A DNA stretch of 64,000 nt from assembly GCA_029641185.1 (NCBI GenBank), contig JAPWGK010000013.1, forward strand, positions 248,001 to 312,000. The letters are read 5' to 3'. The stretch comes from Pseudofabraea citricarpa. Lineage: Eukaryota > Ascomycota > Leotiomycetes > Helotiales > Dermateaceae. A program made the position numbers and the translations under genes. The notes under the pieces were generated by a model. It ran no database searches. It was not told the origin of the DNA and was given only the letters and a program-made list of their open reading frames with translations. Positions 35,301 through 46,547 of this stretch are shown here, piece by piece; position 1 is the first letter of the stretch; every line of letters begins with the position of its first letter.

Positions 35301-35927
35301 ATGGGTCTGAGGAATGCGTGGAAGGCCGTTTCCACAGGCTGGGTCATTGAATATCCCGATCAGCACCAGAATAATTCAGCTCTCTACCCGTATGCTTCTA
35401 GGAGTCTCGCTTCCAGCCGCCAGATAAAACCCGCCACCACAGAAGCTGCTGCAGTAATCTCGGTCACTGAGCTCGCTCCTCCGCTCTACGATACTAGAGA
35501 AAGCAGAGGAAATATCTCTCCGGCTGTGTCTCCTATCAGGGAAGAAGCACAATCCATCAGCACAGTAACAGCAACAGAGCATACACAGGAAGAAATCCCA
35601 AGAACCCCAGCAGAGGATCTAACTCCAGCGCAAGCACAACCACAACCACAAGAAGAAGAACAGCCACCGCCGCCATATTCACAACCCAGACAATTCGGCC
35701 CCCCTCGACCGTGGAAGCTTAACATGAACAACAAAGAGACGCGGCATTGGCTGGCGGAGCATTTCCTCGCTCGGCTACATCAGCATGATCTCCCGGCGGC
35801 CGTGAAGGCGGCTGGTCTGTACCGCTACGGGAACGGGAATCTGTTGTTCTGCATGAGCTTTCGTGAGTTGATGGATGTGGATGGTGAGGCGTGGGCGGTT
35901 GTGGTTTGGAGGGCTTTGGGGAGGTGA
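35301..35927 (+). CDS. Hypothetical protein with two PPxY (PY) motifs
   Basis: Uninterrupted 208-aa frame. The N-terminal two thirds are low complexity, rich in Pro, Gln, Glu and Thr. It holds two PPxY motifs, PPLY at 60-63 and PPPY at 123-126, the ligand of WW domains such as those of the Rsp5/Nedd4 ubiquitin ligases. Residues about 137-208 look folded: WKLNMNNKETRHWLAEHFLARLHQ and following helices, with an aromatic-rich end. No signal peptide or membrane span. I do not recognise the family. Two PY motifs suggest a ubiquitin-ligase substrate or adaptor, which is inference. Confidence 0.65.
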   Translation: MGLRNAWKAVSTGWVIEYPDQHQNNSALYPYASRSLASSRQIKPATTEAAAVISVTELAPPLYDTRESRGNISPAVSPIREEAQSISTVTATEHTQEEIPRTPAEDLTPAQAQPQPQEEEQPPPPYSQPRQFGPPRPWKLNMNNKETRHWLAEHFLARLHQHDLPAAVKAAGLYRYGNGNLLFCMSFRELMDVDGEAWAVVVWRALGR

Positions 35928-37525
35928 GGGAGGGTGTTTCTAGATTATCGGGTTATGGGTTTATGGGAGATGGAAGGGGATTGGGGAGTTGGGAGCTGGG
36001 AGTTGGGAATGGCTGGAGTGCTGACCTCAGAAGGCTAGCGGTGCTCTACTTGCTTGCTCTGGTGTTTATACTTAGAAGGCGTATTCTTGATATCTTGGCT
36101 AGATGGCTTCTGATTGGAAGAACAAGGGAGAACGAAAGAGCGAGATTTATACTAGATAGGTATGCAAAGGAGACCGAACGAAGAAGAGTATTTTACACTA
36201 AATGAGATTGTATTACGATATGAGATCTGTATCATCACTATACGCTATGGAGATTATTTTCGTCATATGACACGTTCCATCTCTAACAGTACACAACACT
36301 GGAATGGTAATGGATTCTTTAAATTCGCTCAGACTGACTTGATTATCCTCTCTTATCTCATGTCCAATAAACGAAGCCCTTCACAAACCATCTAAAACCA
36401 ATGATACCATACATTTATGGGAGCTTACTGGACCGAGATCAACGAAAAGCCGATTTTAGAAAGAAGGAAGAAATCTTAAGCAAGAGTTTTCAACGAAGAA
36501 GAGAAAGACGAGCTTTGTGACGAGGAGTACTCTCCCGATAGAGAAGGTACGATGGTACATGCCATTGTTACCGACGTTGCTAATGGCCAAGTGATAAACA
36601 CGAGAGGAAGAGAGGGTAGAAGTATGACAAGGCAGAATTCAACTTGATATCTGGAGACACAGAGACTCTGATAAGGGCCTTATCAGCAAAAACAAAAACA
36701 AAAACAAAAACAAAAAATGAATGGCTGCTACTTTACTCCCGAATAAAAAGGTTCCAGAATAACTCACCATTCACTCGTAAAATGATCCTTTAACCGAGGG
36801 GAAATCGGGATCTCTTTGCTATTTCACTTTTCATTGACCCTCGGAGCCAGTTGCCTTTTTTTTTAATAAGTACGCGAATAAAAGCCGCTCCTTAGTTCTA
36901 CGGCGACTCGGGAAAACGAACGCGGCACAAAAGCTAAGATGCGAAGTTGTGGTGGGTTAGTGGGTTGGTTTATGAAAGTAGTGCCTTGACTCTTGAAAGG
37001 AAGCTCCGTTTGTTTGTTAACCAAGTACACGCCAAGTGTGTTATTCCGGATCGAGAAATATAAAACATGGCTGATAGGGTAGAGAGAAAGGCATCCGTGA
37101 CAGGTACGTAAATGATCTCGACCTAACTTCTATCTTTTATTTATGATCTATAGTGAGATGAGGCGATGATAAAAGTACTGCTAATTTGGTAGAAGGTGTT
37201 TATCCTAGAGTATAGACTACGATGAGTTACGTGATGAGAGTTATCCAACTCATAATAAGATTCAGTATACACATACCTTATGTTTATAAAAACATGATAC
37301 AATCCGTTCTTCTTATCTCGCTTCTTCGTTTAAATCCCAAGTCGCGAAATGCTTCTAAGGCTACAGCAAAGCAACCCCGCTCGGCTACTGTATGTATGAG
37401 TGTGAGCAGATTCGACAAAGCTGCACTATCCCACACATTCCACATTCCCAGCCTAAGAAGCTCCAGCTACTTCTCTTCTGCATGTCTACACCAACCATCC
37501 ACCTCTAACGCCTAACGCCGCGAGC
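35928..37525. other. Intergenic region, no gene recognised
   Basis: About 1.6 kb between two plus-strand genes. It includes an AAAAAC hexamer array at 36688-36717 and several GATAAG/CTTATC elements near 36660-36690. No supported coding frame. Confidence 0.45.
36688..36717. repeat. (AAAAAC)n microsatellite
   Basis: About five AAAAAC units in tandem in the intergenic region upstream of the kinase gene. Confidence 0.85.
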
Positions 37526-38410
37526 ATGTCGAGTGTCTTTTGGAACCCATACACCAAATCACACCTACTAAGCTGCGGCCGCGACGGGGTCATCCACGTT
37601 GTTTCCAAGAGCATAGTAGTGAAGCTCCCATACCGGTACGAGCGAGGACCGCAAGGCAAGGTGCAGCGCAGCACCGAGGAATCAATGAAGAGCTGGGAAC
37701 ACGAGAAAGGAATGTACGTCTTTCTCGACCGCAATCCGCACCCCAGCATCCTGCAGAGCTTTCTCACCACGCCCTACGGCATCTTCCTGCCGCGCATGAA
37801 GCAAGATCTCGCTTCGCGTCTAGAAGAAGCAGAGACGCGCCCGCGAGACGTCGAGCAGTGCCGATGGATCCTACAGATCTCGAGCGCGGCGGCGTGGCTG
37901 GAAAGACTCAGCTACTTCCACGGCGATCTGCGCCCGAGAAACATCCTTCTCGATTCGCGTGGAGATGCCGTGATATGTGACTTCGGAAACATAACAGAGA
38001 GGGGCCAGGAGCTTCCTGGTGCCACATATCCATTCTATCGAAGACTCCCGAAAGAGGCCGGTCCCATGAGTGAGCAGTTTGCAGTTGGGTCCTGCATATT
38101 CAACATCCGCACCGGTCACAAGCCACTGCATCATCTCCAAGACGAGGAGGCCGAGATGGCGCTTGATGGGAATGAATTCCCTTCGACGGACGAAGACTGC
38201 CTCTTTGGACCTACAATCCTCAGGTGCTGGGAGGGGGCATACGAAACTCTGGAACAGTTGCATGTTGATATTGGTCGGATCTCTCTAGCGAAGCGAGGTG
38301 AGAACAATGCCAAGATCTTAGATGAAGAGATCTACAATTTGAGGGTTTCCGAATGTGAGGATTTTGAGAATGCATACAGAAGACCAGATTGTGAGCAGCC
38401 TTTGTTTTGA
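37526..38410 (+). CDS. Short, divergent fungal protein kinase-like protein
   Basis: Uninterrupted 294-aa frame covering a compact kinase domain. Candidate ATP-binding Lys33 sits in VVK, and a Glu in the following helix (EHEK) could pair with it. The catalytic loop is HGDLRPRN at 132-139, with HGD in place of HRD, followed by DFGN at 152-155. A glycine-rich loop is poorly conserved, and no APE motif is clear. HGD-type loops occur in many fungal expanded kinase families that are thought to be active, so I call it divergent, not dead. Substrate and pathway unknown. The start is the first ATG after an upstream stop, and there is no second domain. Confidence 0.75.
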   Translation: MSSVFWNPYTKSHLLSCGRDGVIHVVSKSIVVKLPYRYERGPQGKVQRSTEESMKSWEHEKGMYVFLDRNPHPSILQSFLTTPYGIFLPRMKQDLASRLEEAETRPRDVEQCRWILQISSAAAWLERLSYFHGDLRPRNILLDSRGDAVICDFGNITERGQELPGATYPFYRRLPKEAGPMSEQFAVGSCIFNIRTGHKPLHHLQDEEAEMALDGNEFPSTDEDCLFGPTILRCWEGAYETLEQLHVDIGRISLAKRGENNAKILDEEIYNLRVSECEDFENAYRRPDCEQPLF

Positions 38411-38900
38411 TGTGATAGGGTTCGCATCACGAGAAAAGTAGCCCCTTCCTCTGGCCTGCTATATATCGTCGTTGATTTTGAGTCAGGTCTATATCGTTAT
38501 GTTAGCAATATCACGAACAGAGTCAACCTCGACTATTACTTGTTGTTAGTAGTAGCTGGAGATAACAACACCAATCCACATCCACGTTCCCACCCTCACC
38601 CTCTCACTTCCCCAAACCACACAAACCACAACCCTAACCCCTAAGAGAAGGTAGCATCATCAACCACGAACTCGACGACGAAAACCAACCTCCAAGGCGC
38701 AGTCTCCTCAACTCCTCAACTCGTCACTTGACGACCGCAAGCATACAAAGCAAGAAAGACGTCGCGAGAGATGAAACATGAAACATGCCAAAAGCAGAGG
38801 TCTAGATTCGAGTGGAGAGCTAAAGTGGAGAAGGGAAGGGGGAGGGGGGTGTGGGTGTGGGTATGGGGTATAATATACCCCGGATATAGGGGTGTGGATA

Positions 38901-38925
38901 CGGATATGGAATATGGAATATGGAA

Positions 38926-38959
<34 letters not shown>
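38901..38959. repeat. (ATATGGA)n / (GGTATG)n microsatellite
   Basis: Three ATATGGA-type units pass into about five GGTATG hexamers. Confidence 0.9.
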
Positions 38960-39055
38960 AGGCGAGCAGGAGACAATAGCTGATTACCGTACCAGAAATG
39001 GTATATCATGAAACGCTCAACACCAAGATCGTAAAAGTGAGTCATGTAGGAAGGG

Positions 39056-39059
39056 AGGA

Positions 39060-39091
<32 letters not shown>

Positions 39092-39094
39092 AAA
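39056..39094. repeat. (GAAA)n microsatellite
   Basis: About nine GAAA tetramers in tandem. Confidence 0.9.
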
Positions 39095-39579
39095 AGAAGA
39101 ATCAGCTTGATCAGTTGGATGAAAACGTATTCTACCACCCCTTGCCCTCCCATCCCCTCCCTTCGCCCCCCAAGAACAGGAAAGGGAAAAGGTAGAAAGA
39201 ACGAGATATGAAACGACTCAGGTATAAGTGGCAAACCAAAAACAGGAACCCAGATTCGGAAAGTAGGTAAGGTGACATCGAGCTGTTTTCTCCTTTCGTT
39301 TTCGGTTTTTGGTTTTGGTTTTGGTGTCTTAATGTGATTTGATTGATGATGTGCTGTAGTAAAAGGTCTGGTGTGATGTGATTAGTCGACAAGATAAGGA
39401 ACCGTAGTCCATCGTTCTTACAGCGATAGCAATAGCAATAGCAATACTGAAGATAACAACAGAACGTGCCCCGACGACAGAAAGTGTACTAACAACCGGA
39501 CGTGTGCTAACAACAGAACAAGAGAATATAGCCAGGTAATCCCACTTATCTCTTCTTCCTCTTCTCGCATTCGCACAAA

Positions 39580-40072
39580 TTATTCCGCGAAGTAGCAGAG
39601 ATAGAGACAAAGACGGGTCAGGCAACAAGAGGTATACCGCCTGACGACAGGAGAGAGAGAGAGACACACACACACACACAGACATATAGCCTACCTACTT
39701 TTTCCTATTCCCCTCTCTTCCTCTTCCTCTTCCTCACAGACCCGCATAAACTATTCCGCGAGGGGATAAATCACAGACGACAGAGAGGCCAATTGAGTGA
39801 CAACAAGAGACAAGCTGACAACAGGATGAAAACAAGCACCGAATCTACCTAGGGGAGAGCGGGTTTCCCTACAAGAACCCCGGTTATCTTCACAGATGAG
39901 AGAAGCGCACGGCAGCAGCTCCCACAGCAATTTATCGATTACGTTTGAAGTATCGGCGGCGGTGGAGAGAAATCCCGGTTTGGAGAGGAGGAGGGTGTTT
40001 AAATAGTTGAGAGGAGATCCTCATGCACATAAACTATTCCGCGAGGGGACAGACGACAGACCACAGAAAGGC
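39580..40072. repeat. Three diverged copies of a CTATTCCGCGA-containing element
   Basis: Cores at 39580-39590, 39751-39761 and 40034-40044. Copies two and three share CATAAACTATTCCGCGAGGGG and a following CAGACGACAGA...; copy one is more diverged (CACAAATTATTCCGCGAAG). A CT-rich stretch precedes the first two copies. Spacing is about 170 and 283 bases. Confidence 0.75.
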
Positions 40073-42346
40073 AATAGATCCCATGCCCAAAATTGCGATG
40101 AGCACAGCTATCACTGTATGGAGGGATGCTGTACTGCTTTCGACCAGAGCCCTAAGCTGATGTCAGAAGGTCCTCGATGTCATTACTCCTACCTATCCGA
40201 GGTCCAAACCGGTTCGAGGTTGAATTCAACCCAAACTATCACCATCACCACCACAAACCCAGGAAAGAACAAAAACATCAAGGTTTCATAGTGAAGAGGA
40301 AAAGTGGAGATTAATTGACCACCCATGTTCACTGTACCAAGAAAGTAAACAGCTCGGTTCCCAAAAGAAAAGGGAAGAAGCCAACTTAAAATAAAGTTAA
40401 CGAGAACGAGAGTCAAAAAATAGACGGAACATGATTACTTACCCTGCTTACAATAGTAAAACCTCCCAGTCGTGTGATGCCATAGACTCAAAGAGGGAAA
40501 GGAAAAATCCCAAGTACGCATGTGGACTAGTACGTGCTTCCGGGTGCCGAGAAAGGGTGGCAAACATGCTGATCTTGATAACTGCATCGCTTCGCTTCTG
40601 TATGCAGCACGTTTTTAAACGACGGAAAGGGAAGAACGGTGCGGGCAAGCCAGGACGGAGATGACCCATGTACACCTACTTCACTTTTGTCTAGGAGGCG
40701 CTTTTGGTCTACCATCCAGGTTTGACTTTTACCCCAGGACATCCATCCATGCCATGGCCGCGTCATGTCAACTCTGAACGGTTCTTGGTAAGTGTAGACT
40801 AGAAGGGTTGGCTTCTTGATCCATCATCGTTTTCTGGTAACGCCGGAAGCGTGCTGCGGAGTCCGTCAGGCCAAGATACAGACTGGAAGGTCCCAGTGAC
40901 ATCAGATCTTGCCTCGAACAGGTCATAGTCGGTTCCGGTACTCTGGTGCGTACCTTGCTGGATTCAACGTCATGGCTAGCCTCCGGACCTGTGTGGATTG
41001 TCTTCCCTAGATTCCACGTGGAAAAGAAGCTGCAAACGGAACGGGTAATACCATTCAAGGGTCCTGGTCCCGCAAGATACCCACCCCAAGATTGAATCTT
41101 ATCGGCTTTGCATGGTTACCTACGTTATTCCACGTTTCAGTGCCGCTTTCGGTCAGCCTTTTGAAGCCTGCGGAATATCCCTCCCGCGATATATGCAACG
41201 TCCTGGGAAGCCTCATTGCACAAATCTGGTAACACAATTGGCGAAAGCTTCGACGTGTTTCATGTTGTTGCCAATAATTCTCTCGAGCCTGGATACACGG
41301 ACAAGCTAAAAGAGCCGAGAAAAAAAAGGCGCTGAATGTTGTTTTTGATGTATTTGATATAGATGATATTGTGAGAATACGAGTACGATGTAGGCGAAGT
41401 TACTAGAGCACAAACTAAAGACGTCAATCCGGAGCCATGGAAATGGCCGACTCCTTTCCAATGCAAAGAGGATCCCACGGGCGCGGGCCCGGGCAAGAGC
41501 CATAAAGCTAAAGAAAGCAACAACGTGCTGAAAGTTCCGAGAAAGGTACCAGAATGTTACGACAGGCGATGGAGAGTTAGCCTCAATAGCTTAAGTGAGT
41601 ATTGGGGACCTTGAACACGCTAGAATGTTCTTAGTGCTTTCTAGCGTCGCGGATTCAGCAACACTCCGGAGCGCAGTTCAAGCGTCTTCAACTAGCCAGG
41701 TTCTGGCACTCTTGAGATGGACGTTTGCAGCTTCAGGCTCTCGTCGCCAACGCCCTGAAACAATCGAATGCAGCATAGTGGAGATCATTGCTGTGTAGAT
41801 CGTATGACAGCTGTGTACAGTGCGTGAAGTCGTATCATGGAATGCCAGCCACACTGGTAAATTTTGGCTTCATGGCGTCCGGCAGATCGTAGTGGACGTC
41901 AAAGAAACGTGACCTAGAGGAGTTGGAAAACTCCAGCCGCTAGAGGCACTCTCTCTAGGACCCTGTCAGGTTTGCTGGAGACTTGGCATGGCTTTTTGTG
42001 CAAATGCTTTGTGTAGAACTTTGCAACCGATGAGCAGATTGATGTTGCGGTGTTGCCATTTCAGGATACCTGATGATGGCTGATGCCAACAGGAATCACT
42101 CCCATTCTCGAAGATGGAAGGATAGATATGTACCAAAAAAAGAGATTGAATATTGAAAAGAACTTCGGACGAAGATGGCCGTGAATCTTCAGCATATAGA
42201 TGACTCACGACTGAGTTCGAGTACTTATTGATCGTCAGCTTCAAGAGTCATCCTTTCCCTTTACAACACCACAACAATAAATATTTTTGATACCAGCATT
42301 GAACAAACAATCAACTGAGCAGATTCTGAGAAGTATCTCGAATCTG

Positions 42347-43457
42347 ATGGTAAAACTTCAACACTATCTACTCTTGGCACTAGCCCTCGGAGTAAGAGCC
42401 GACTTGACACAATGTGGAGTAAGCCGTTTGTGCTCCATGTCCTAATCAGGAAAAGACTGACTGCTTCGGAAAGGTAGTCTGTATCGGTAATATGCTCCAG
42501 CAAGGCGGCGAGCTTGGCTGCAGAGATCCTGTACTGAGTCAAAAAAGTATCGAGTGTCTCTGCAAAACTAAGAATTTCCACAACGGCATTGACAGCTGTT
42601 TGAAGGAAGCATGTGGAAAGGTAGACGTGGTTGGATCAAGCAGCGCTGCTCTTTATGTAACCTCAATGTGTTCTGGTAAGCAATCGCTGGCGAACATTAA
42701 TGAGTCGAACTTTTGTTGACTATTTCTAGCCATGCCGTCGACGGCATCTGGTGCAGAGATTACCGTTATCACACCTGTTCACAACCGAGCTAGAGCCATG
42801 AGCATTACAGCCCCAGCCGTTCCAACTGTAACACGCACCCCTTCCCCATTGAGCACAGCAGCAAGTAGCCCAACTGTGACTGAAGCCAAACAGACTTCTG
42901 ACCCTGTTGATTCCGGTACGAGAGCACAGAGACCTAGGAAACCATACTAATTGTGTGTGTTCTTAGTCAAATTCACACATACAATAACCCCCGGTCCAAC
43001 AGCCTCAAATGAGTCCAATATCTCGTGTAATGGCACTTTCGAAGTAACTTCGCGAGGGATCAGTTCGGCTATAGTATCCAGTATAGGACCTTGCAGACAC
43101 TTAGGTTGCTACCAAGAGAGCAACTCTCAATCAACACGAGTCCTCAACCGAGATAGTCTTGTTGATGCAAAGATGTCGGTGGCAAATTGCAAACACTTTT
43201 GCTATCCGCAATGGCCGCTTTTTGCTGTCGAGTTTGGCAGAGAGTGTTACTGCGGCGATAGAATTGAGCCAGGTGCCCCCAACAAGATGAGAAATGCTGC
43301 AGAATGCAACATGATATGTGCCGGAGCGCAATCCGAACTTTGTGGTGGTAGGAGCAGATTGAATATGTACCTCTGTGGGGGTGCTAAAAGATTGCCATTT
43401 GCAAAGGCCGGCACAAGAGATAAAGAGAGGCCGTGGCGAGGCGATTTTGACGATTGA
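42347..43457 (+). CDS. Secreted CFEM and WSC domain protein
   Basis: Exons 42347-42418, 42474-42675, 42730-42915 and 42967-43457 give 316 aa. Signal peptide about 1-18. The CFEM domain has all eight cysteines, at 23, 27, 40, 52, 54, 66, 71 and 90, with the typical C-L-C pair. A Thr/Ser/Pro-rich linker (about 92-175) follows, then a WSC domain (LGCYQE...C...C...CYCG...CN...CAG...CGG...LNMYLC). The Asp normally three residues before the CLC pair, which ligates haem in characterised CFEM proteins, is Ser here. No C-terminal GPI signal or membrane span: the tail is hydrophilic and charged. It may bind wall glucan through WSC; haem binding is doubtful. Convergent with a small candidate gene. Confidence 0.85.
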
Positions 43458-43591
43458 AGTCCTCTTCGGCCAATGCCATGGAGTTAAGGAATAGATGAGT
43501 GTTTGATCATACATAGCTAGAGCCTCAGTTCACATCATTAGCAGCATTAGCTTTTTGGAAAAAACATTCTATTCAGAATCCACTCCACGAT

Positions 43592-43898
43592 CTAATCACG
43601 TGTAGTATATTCTAGTTGGAAGGGATAGTCGTCGAGGTTCCAACTGAATGCGGCATGGTAGATTTGTGCCTCCATTTCTGACAATATCGACAACTGTGTT
43701 GAAGTTACAGTAGTGAAAAGCAAGGCCTCAATACTTTTTGATGGAATGACGGCATCCTTTGTTCTCTCATATTCTGGCTGCTCCTTGCATAAAGTATATA
43801 TCTTGTGTAATGAGGGGGCTCACCTGGACCCGAAACGGCCCAGGAACTTGGGGCGCTTGCTGAGATTGATGGGCGACCATCTCGGCGGCCTTCGCCAT
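43592..43898 (-). CDS. Candidate 58-aa small protein (two exons)
   Basis: Proposed exons 43898-43824 (25 codons) and 43693-43592 (33 codons and stop), with a GTGAGC...ACACAG intron of 130 bp in phase 0 and a CTGTAAC branch-like site. The product begins MAKAAEMVAHQSQQ and ends in an aromatic-rich segment (AAFSWNLDDYPF). A TATTATAA element lies at about 44020-44030 on the same strand. There is no signal peptide and no family I recognise. The frame is open upstream but has no earlier ATG. It is supported only by the in-phase splice sites and composition; a chance frame is possible. Confidence 0.3.
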
Positions 43899-45956
43899 TG
43901 AACCACCTCCCTTGAAATGATCAAAATAGATGCGGCGTCTCTTGCAACTTGTTGTGACGGCGGCTACTGCTGCACCCCGCAATCTTTCAGCCGCGAGAAA
44001 TACGCGCCGCAAGGAGATTATAATAGGCGCGCCAGGGGGTGCATCCCGAAATAAAGACAGCGCTTCGCGGTCTGTTGCATCATGATAACAATTGAGAATA
44101 GAACGTTTTAATTACTCCCAGGCCATGTACAGCTGAGATGGATGTTCGAACAGCCGCGCAACTAGGATACAGCCACGGAGTACCTCGCTTCTGGCCGACG
44201 AGCTGGTCGGGGTCACCGGATGAACTGGTTTGAGACACACAGAAGCTGAGGATTTTGATATCAGGTCAGGTGAAGGCGCTGAAGAAACGGTAGCACAGCC
44301 ACGGGTTCACGAGTCCCTGATACATGCATGAGTGGCCGAGTCTTGCATGGTGGTCTCGAGGTTCGAGTCCCAGCTGCTGATGACTGGGGACGTGGGACTG
44401 AGTCCAGAACTGAGGACAGGTCAAGCTGACTCTTCATCTCATGTCAAGAAACGTCGTCCATTCATCCAGACCTCAAACGTGATCGTCGGCAGCCGTACCT
44501 CTATGTAGCTGGTGGTGCAGTGGCGGTGGTTGTCGAGTGCAGAAATCTGTTTCATAGCATAGACGAATCACACACGAGAAGAGACGACAGAGGACACAGT
44601 CCCGTGCTCGGCTGCCCACTGGTGGCTCTTCTGGCTCTTCCTGGTGTTCCCGGCTCCCCCCTAATTCGCTTAGTCACTCGAGCGAGGCAGTGAAATGTAA
44701 ACATGTCAAATGTCAAATATCAACTCGTGGTTGGCGACGAACGACGGCCACAGGAACCGGATCTTGATCCTGGGGCGACGGACGATACGTGTTGCAGTGA
44801 CGAAGATGGCGATGCGTCGGACCTTATCCCTCGCAAATCTGAATTTTCCAGCTTCATGCAGGTCGCTGCGGCATGAATGGTCAAGAATGGCCCAGCGTCA
44901 TTGACGACTGCGGCAGAGGCGATTCAGGCGAGAAGGCAGAAAAAGGAAGCTTAAAAATTCCAGACCGAGTACCTAGACCTGCCACCCGCGAATCATCAGG
45001 TGGCCGGCGCTGGCATTATTCAGTTGCGCGACTGCCACTGCGAGTGCCAACAAGCAGGCTGGGCGAGGCAGATGATGGTATTGCACGAGGCCATGTCTAC
45101 GCGGTGGATCTCTCTCTGTCTCCCTCCCCTCTGATCTCTGGGATGTTCGCTGCCGTGATGTGGTGGACTGACCAGTGATGCCGGACAACACACACTCTGC
45201 TCATCGTCACCGCCATGGCCTTCCAGCGACTCAGGAACGTAGAAGCGAGCAGACGCATAATAGCATGGCGGTGTTATGCTCTGAATAGTGCCCAACCTCC
45301 ATTTTTGCGAGCGGTCTGCATAACCCTCCACATTGCTTGTGCACGAGAGTGACGAGAGTGACGAAAGAATCCCCACCGACAGCACCAGCTGGCCCTCCGC
45401 ATTTGTTTCCGTCGTCGGTCGATTGCTGCTGTGGTGGTCCTGTTGCGGAAAGTAGTGAAGACGCTGGCGTGTATGGAACGAATGTTTCTTCTGCAGGACG
45501 GGCGACGTTTCAAGGCCTTGCATGCACCGCTCTATTGAGGGGGTGGTCGCACTGTAGCAGGCGATAATTGCAAGTCAGGAACAGGAAACGCATCTGGCCT
45601 GGTGGCTACCGAAGGAGAAGCTGCAGAGGAACGACTGCCAGCAAGCGTGCCACCGCCTTACATTTCGGCGGCGCGGGCTGAAACTTGCAAGTCTCTGGGA
45701 TGAGAGGCCGGATGAGGAATGGATTGGATTTGGGGGGGTGGTTGAGGAGGAGGGAGGGAGGGAGGAGGGGGGGGGAATAATGGACAGGATAAGGGGCTTT
45801 TTTCTCCATGGCTCTGGCTCTGGCTCTGGCTACATTCCAGTCAGTCAGTCAGTCGCTATTTCACACACCGTCTTCAGCGCCTAGCGAGGAAATAGCGTGG
45901 TAGCCAATCATCCCTGGTCCGCCGACTGATTTCCTTACTGGCGACCAGCTCAGAAT

Positions 45957-46060
45957 ACCATCGACCACCCACCACTCACCACTCACCACTCACCTTCATC
46001 CATCATCATCATCCACATCCACATCCACATCCACCCACCCACCCATCCATCCACCATGCC
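45957..46060. repeat. Compound microsatellite (ACCACTC, ATC, CATCCA, CCCA)
   Basis: Consecutive short tandem arrays: four ACCACTC units, then ATC triplets, CATCCA hexamers and CCCACCCA/TCCA tetramers. Confidence 0.85.
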
Positions 46061-46523
46061 AAGTCAGCGAGGCCACAGGAGGTTGACCGGCGTTGGCGTG
46101 TGTTGGTGTGGTCGGGACATATCCACGAAAGACGCTCGTGGCCTGTGAAGATTCGACTTAAAGATAAACCTCCTTTAGTCCCTCCTCTCATCCCATAATC
46201 CCAACCCATCCCAACCAAGCCTCCGTACCTACATATCTATTCATTGATCCCCCCTCTCCCTATCGAGTGGAGTCCATCAAGGAGTTTTGCAAACACCCGA
46301 ACCCAACTATCTATCCTTCCCCGGCCCTCGACCCTCGACCCCCTCGATACACACGATACCACGATACTCGACCCCTCCATCCACCACCACTACTACTTCA
46401 CCCACCACATATATACCTCCCGTCACGTCTGCATCAGTGGTCTCACCTCTCACTACCAACATCAGCATCCACCAGTCACTCACACTTCACAACTCACACT
46501 CACCCCACCCGGGTCACGCTTAC

Positions 46524-46547
46524 GCTTGCTTGCTTGCTTGCTTGCTT
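46524..46547. repeat. (CTTG)n microsatellite
   Basis: Six CTTG units in the upstream region of the cyclin gene. Confidence 0.9.

Larger units (their letters stand above)
38411..42346. other. Long gene-poor, microsatellite-rich region
   Basis: About 3.9 kb with no supported gene. It contains (ATATGGA/GGTATG)n at 38901-38959, (GAAA)n at 39056-39094, a GA/CA tract at 39650-39681, AGCAAT repeats at about 39424-39444, and three copies of an ATTCCGCGA element at 39.6-40.1 kb. Open frames on both strands are short and follow these repeats. The last part probably holds the CFEM-WSC gene's promoter. Confidence 0.5.

Noticed and set aside
38625..38642. Telomere-like CCCTAACCCC, and a similar CCCTAACCCT near 54491-54502
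   Set aside because: Only one or two units each; too short to be an interstitial telomere array.
43767..44012. 81-codon minus frame starting upstream of the small candidate gene
   Set aside because: It begins at a TTG codon; the only ATG supports a shorter start at 43898, so the longer form was not used.
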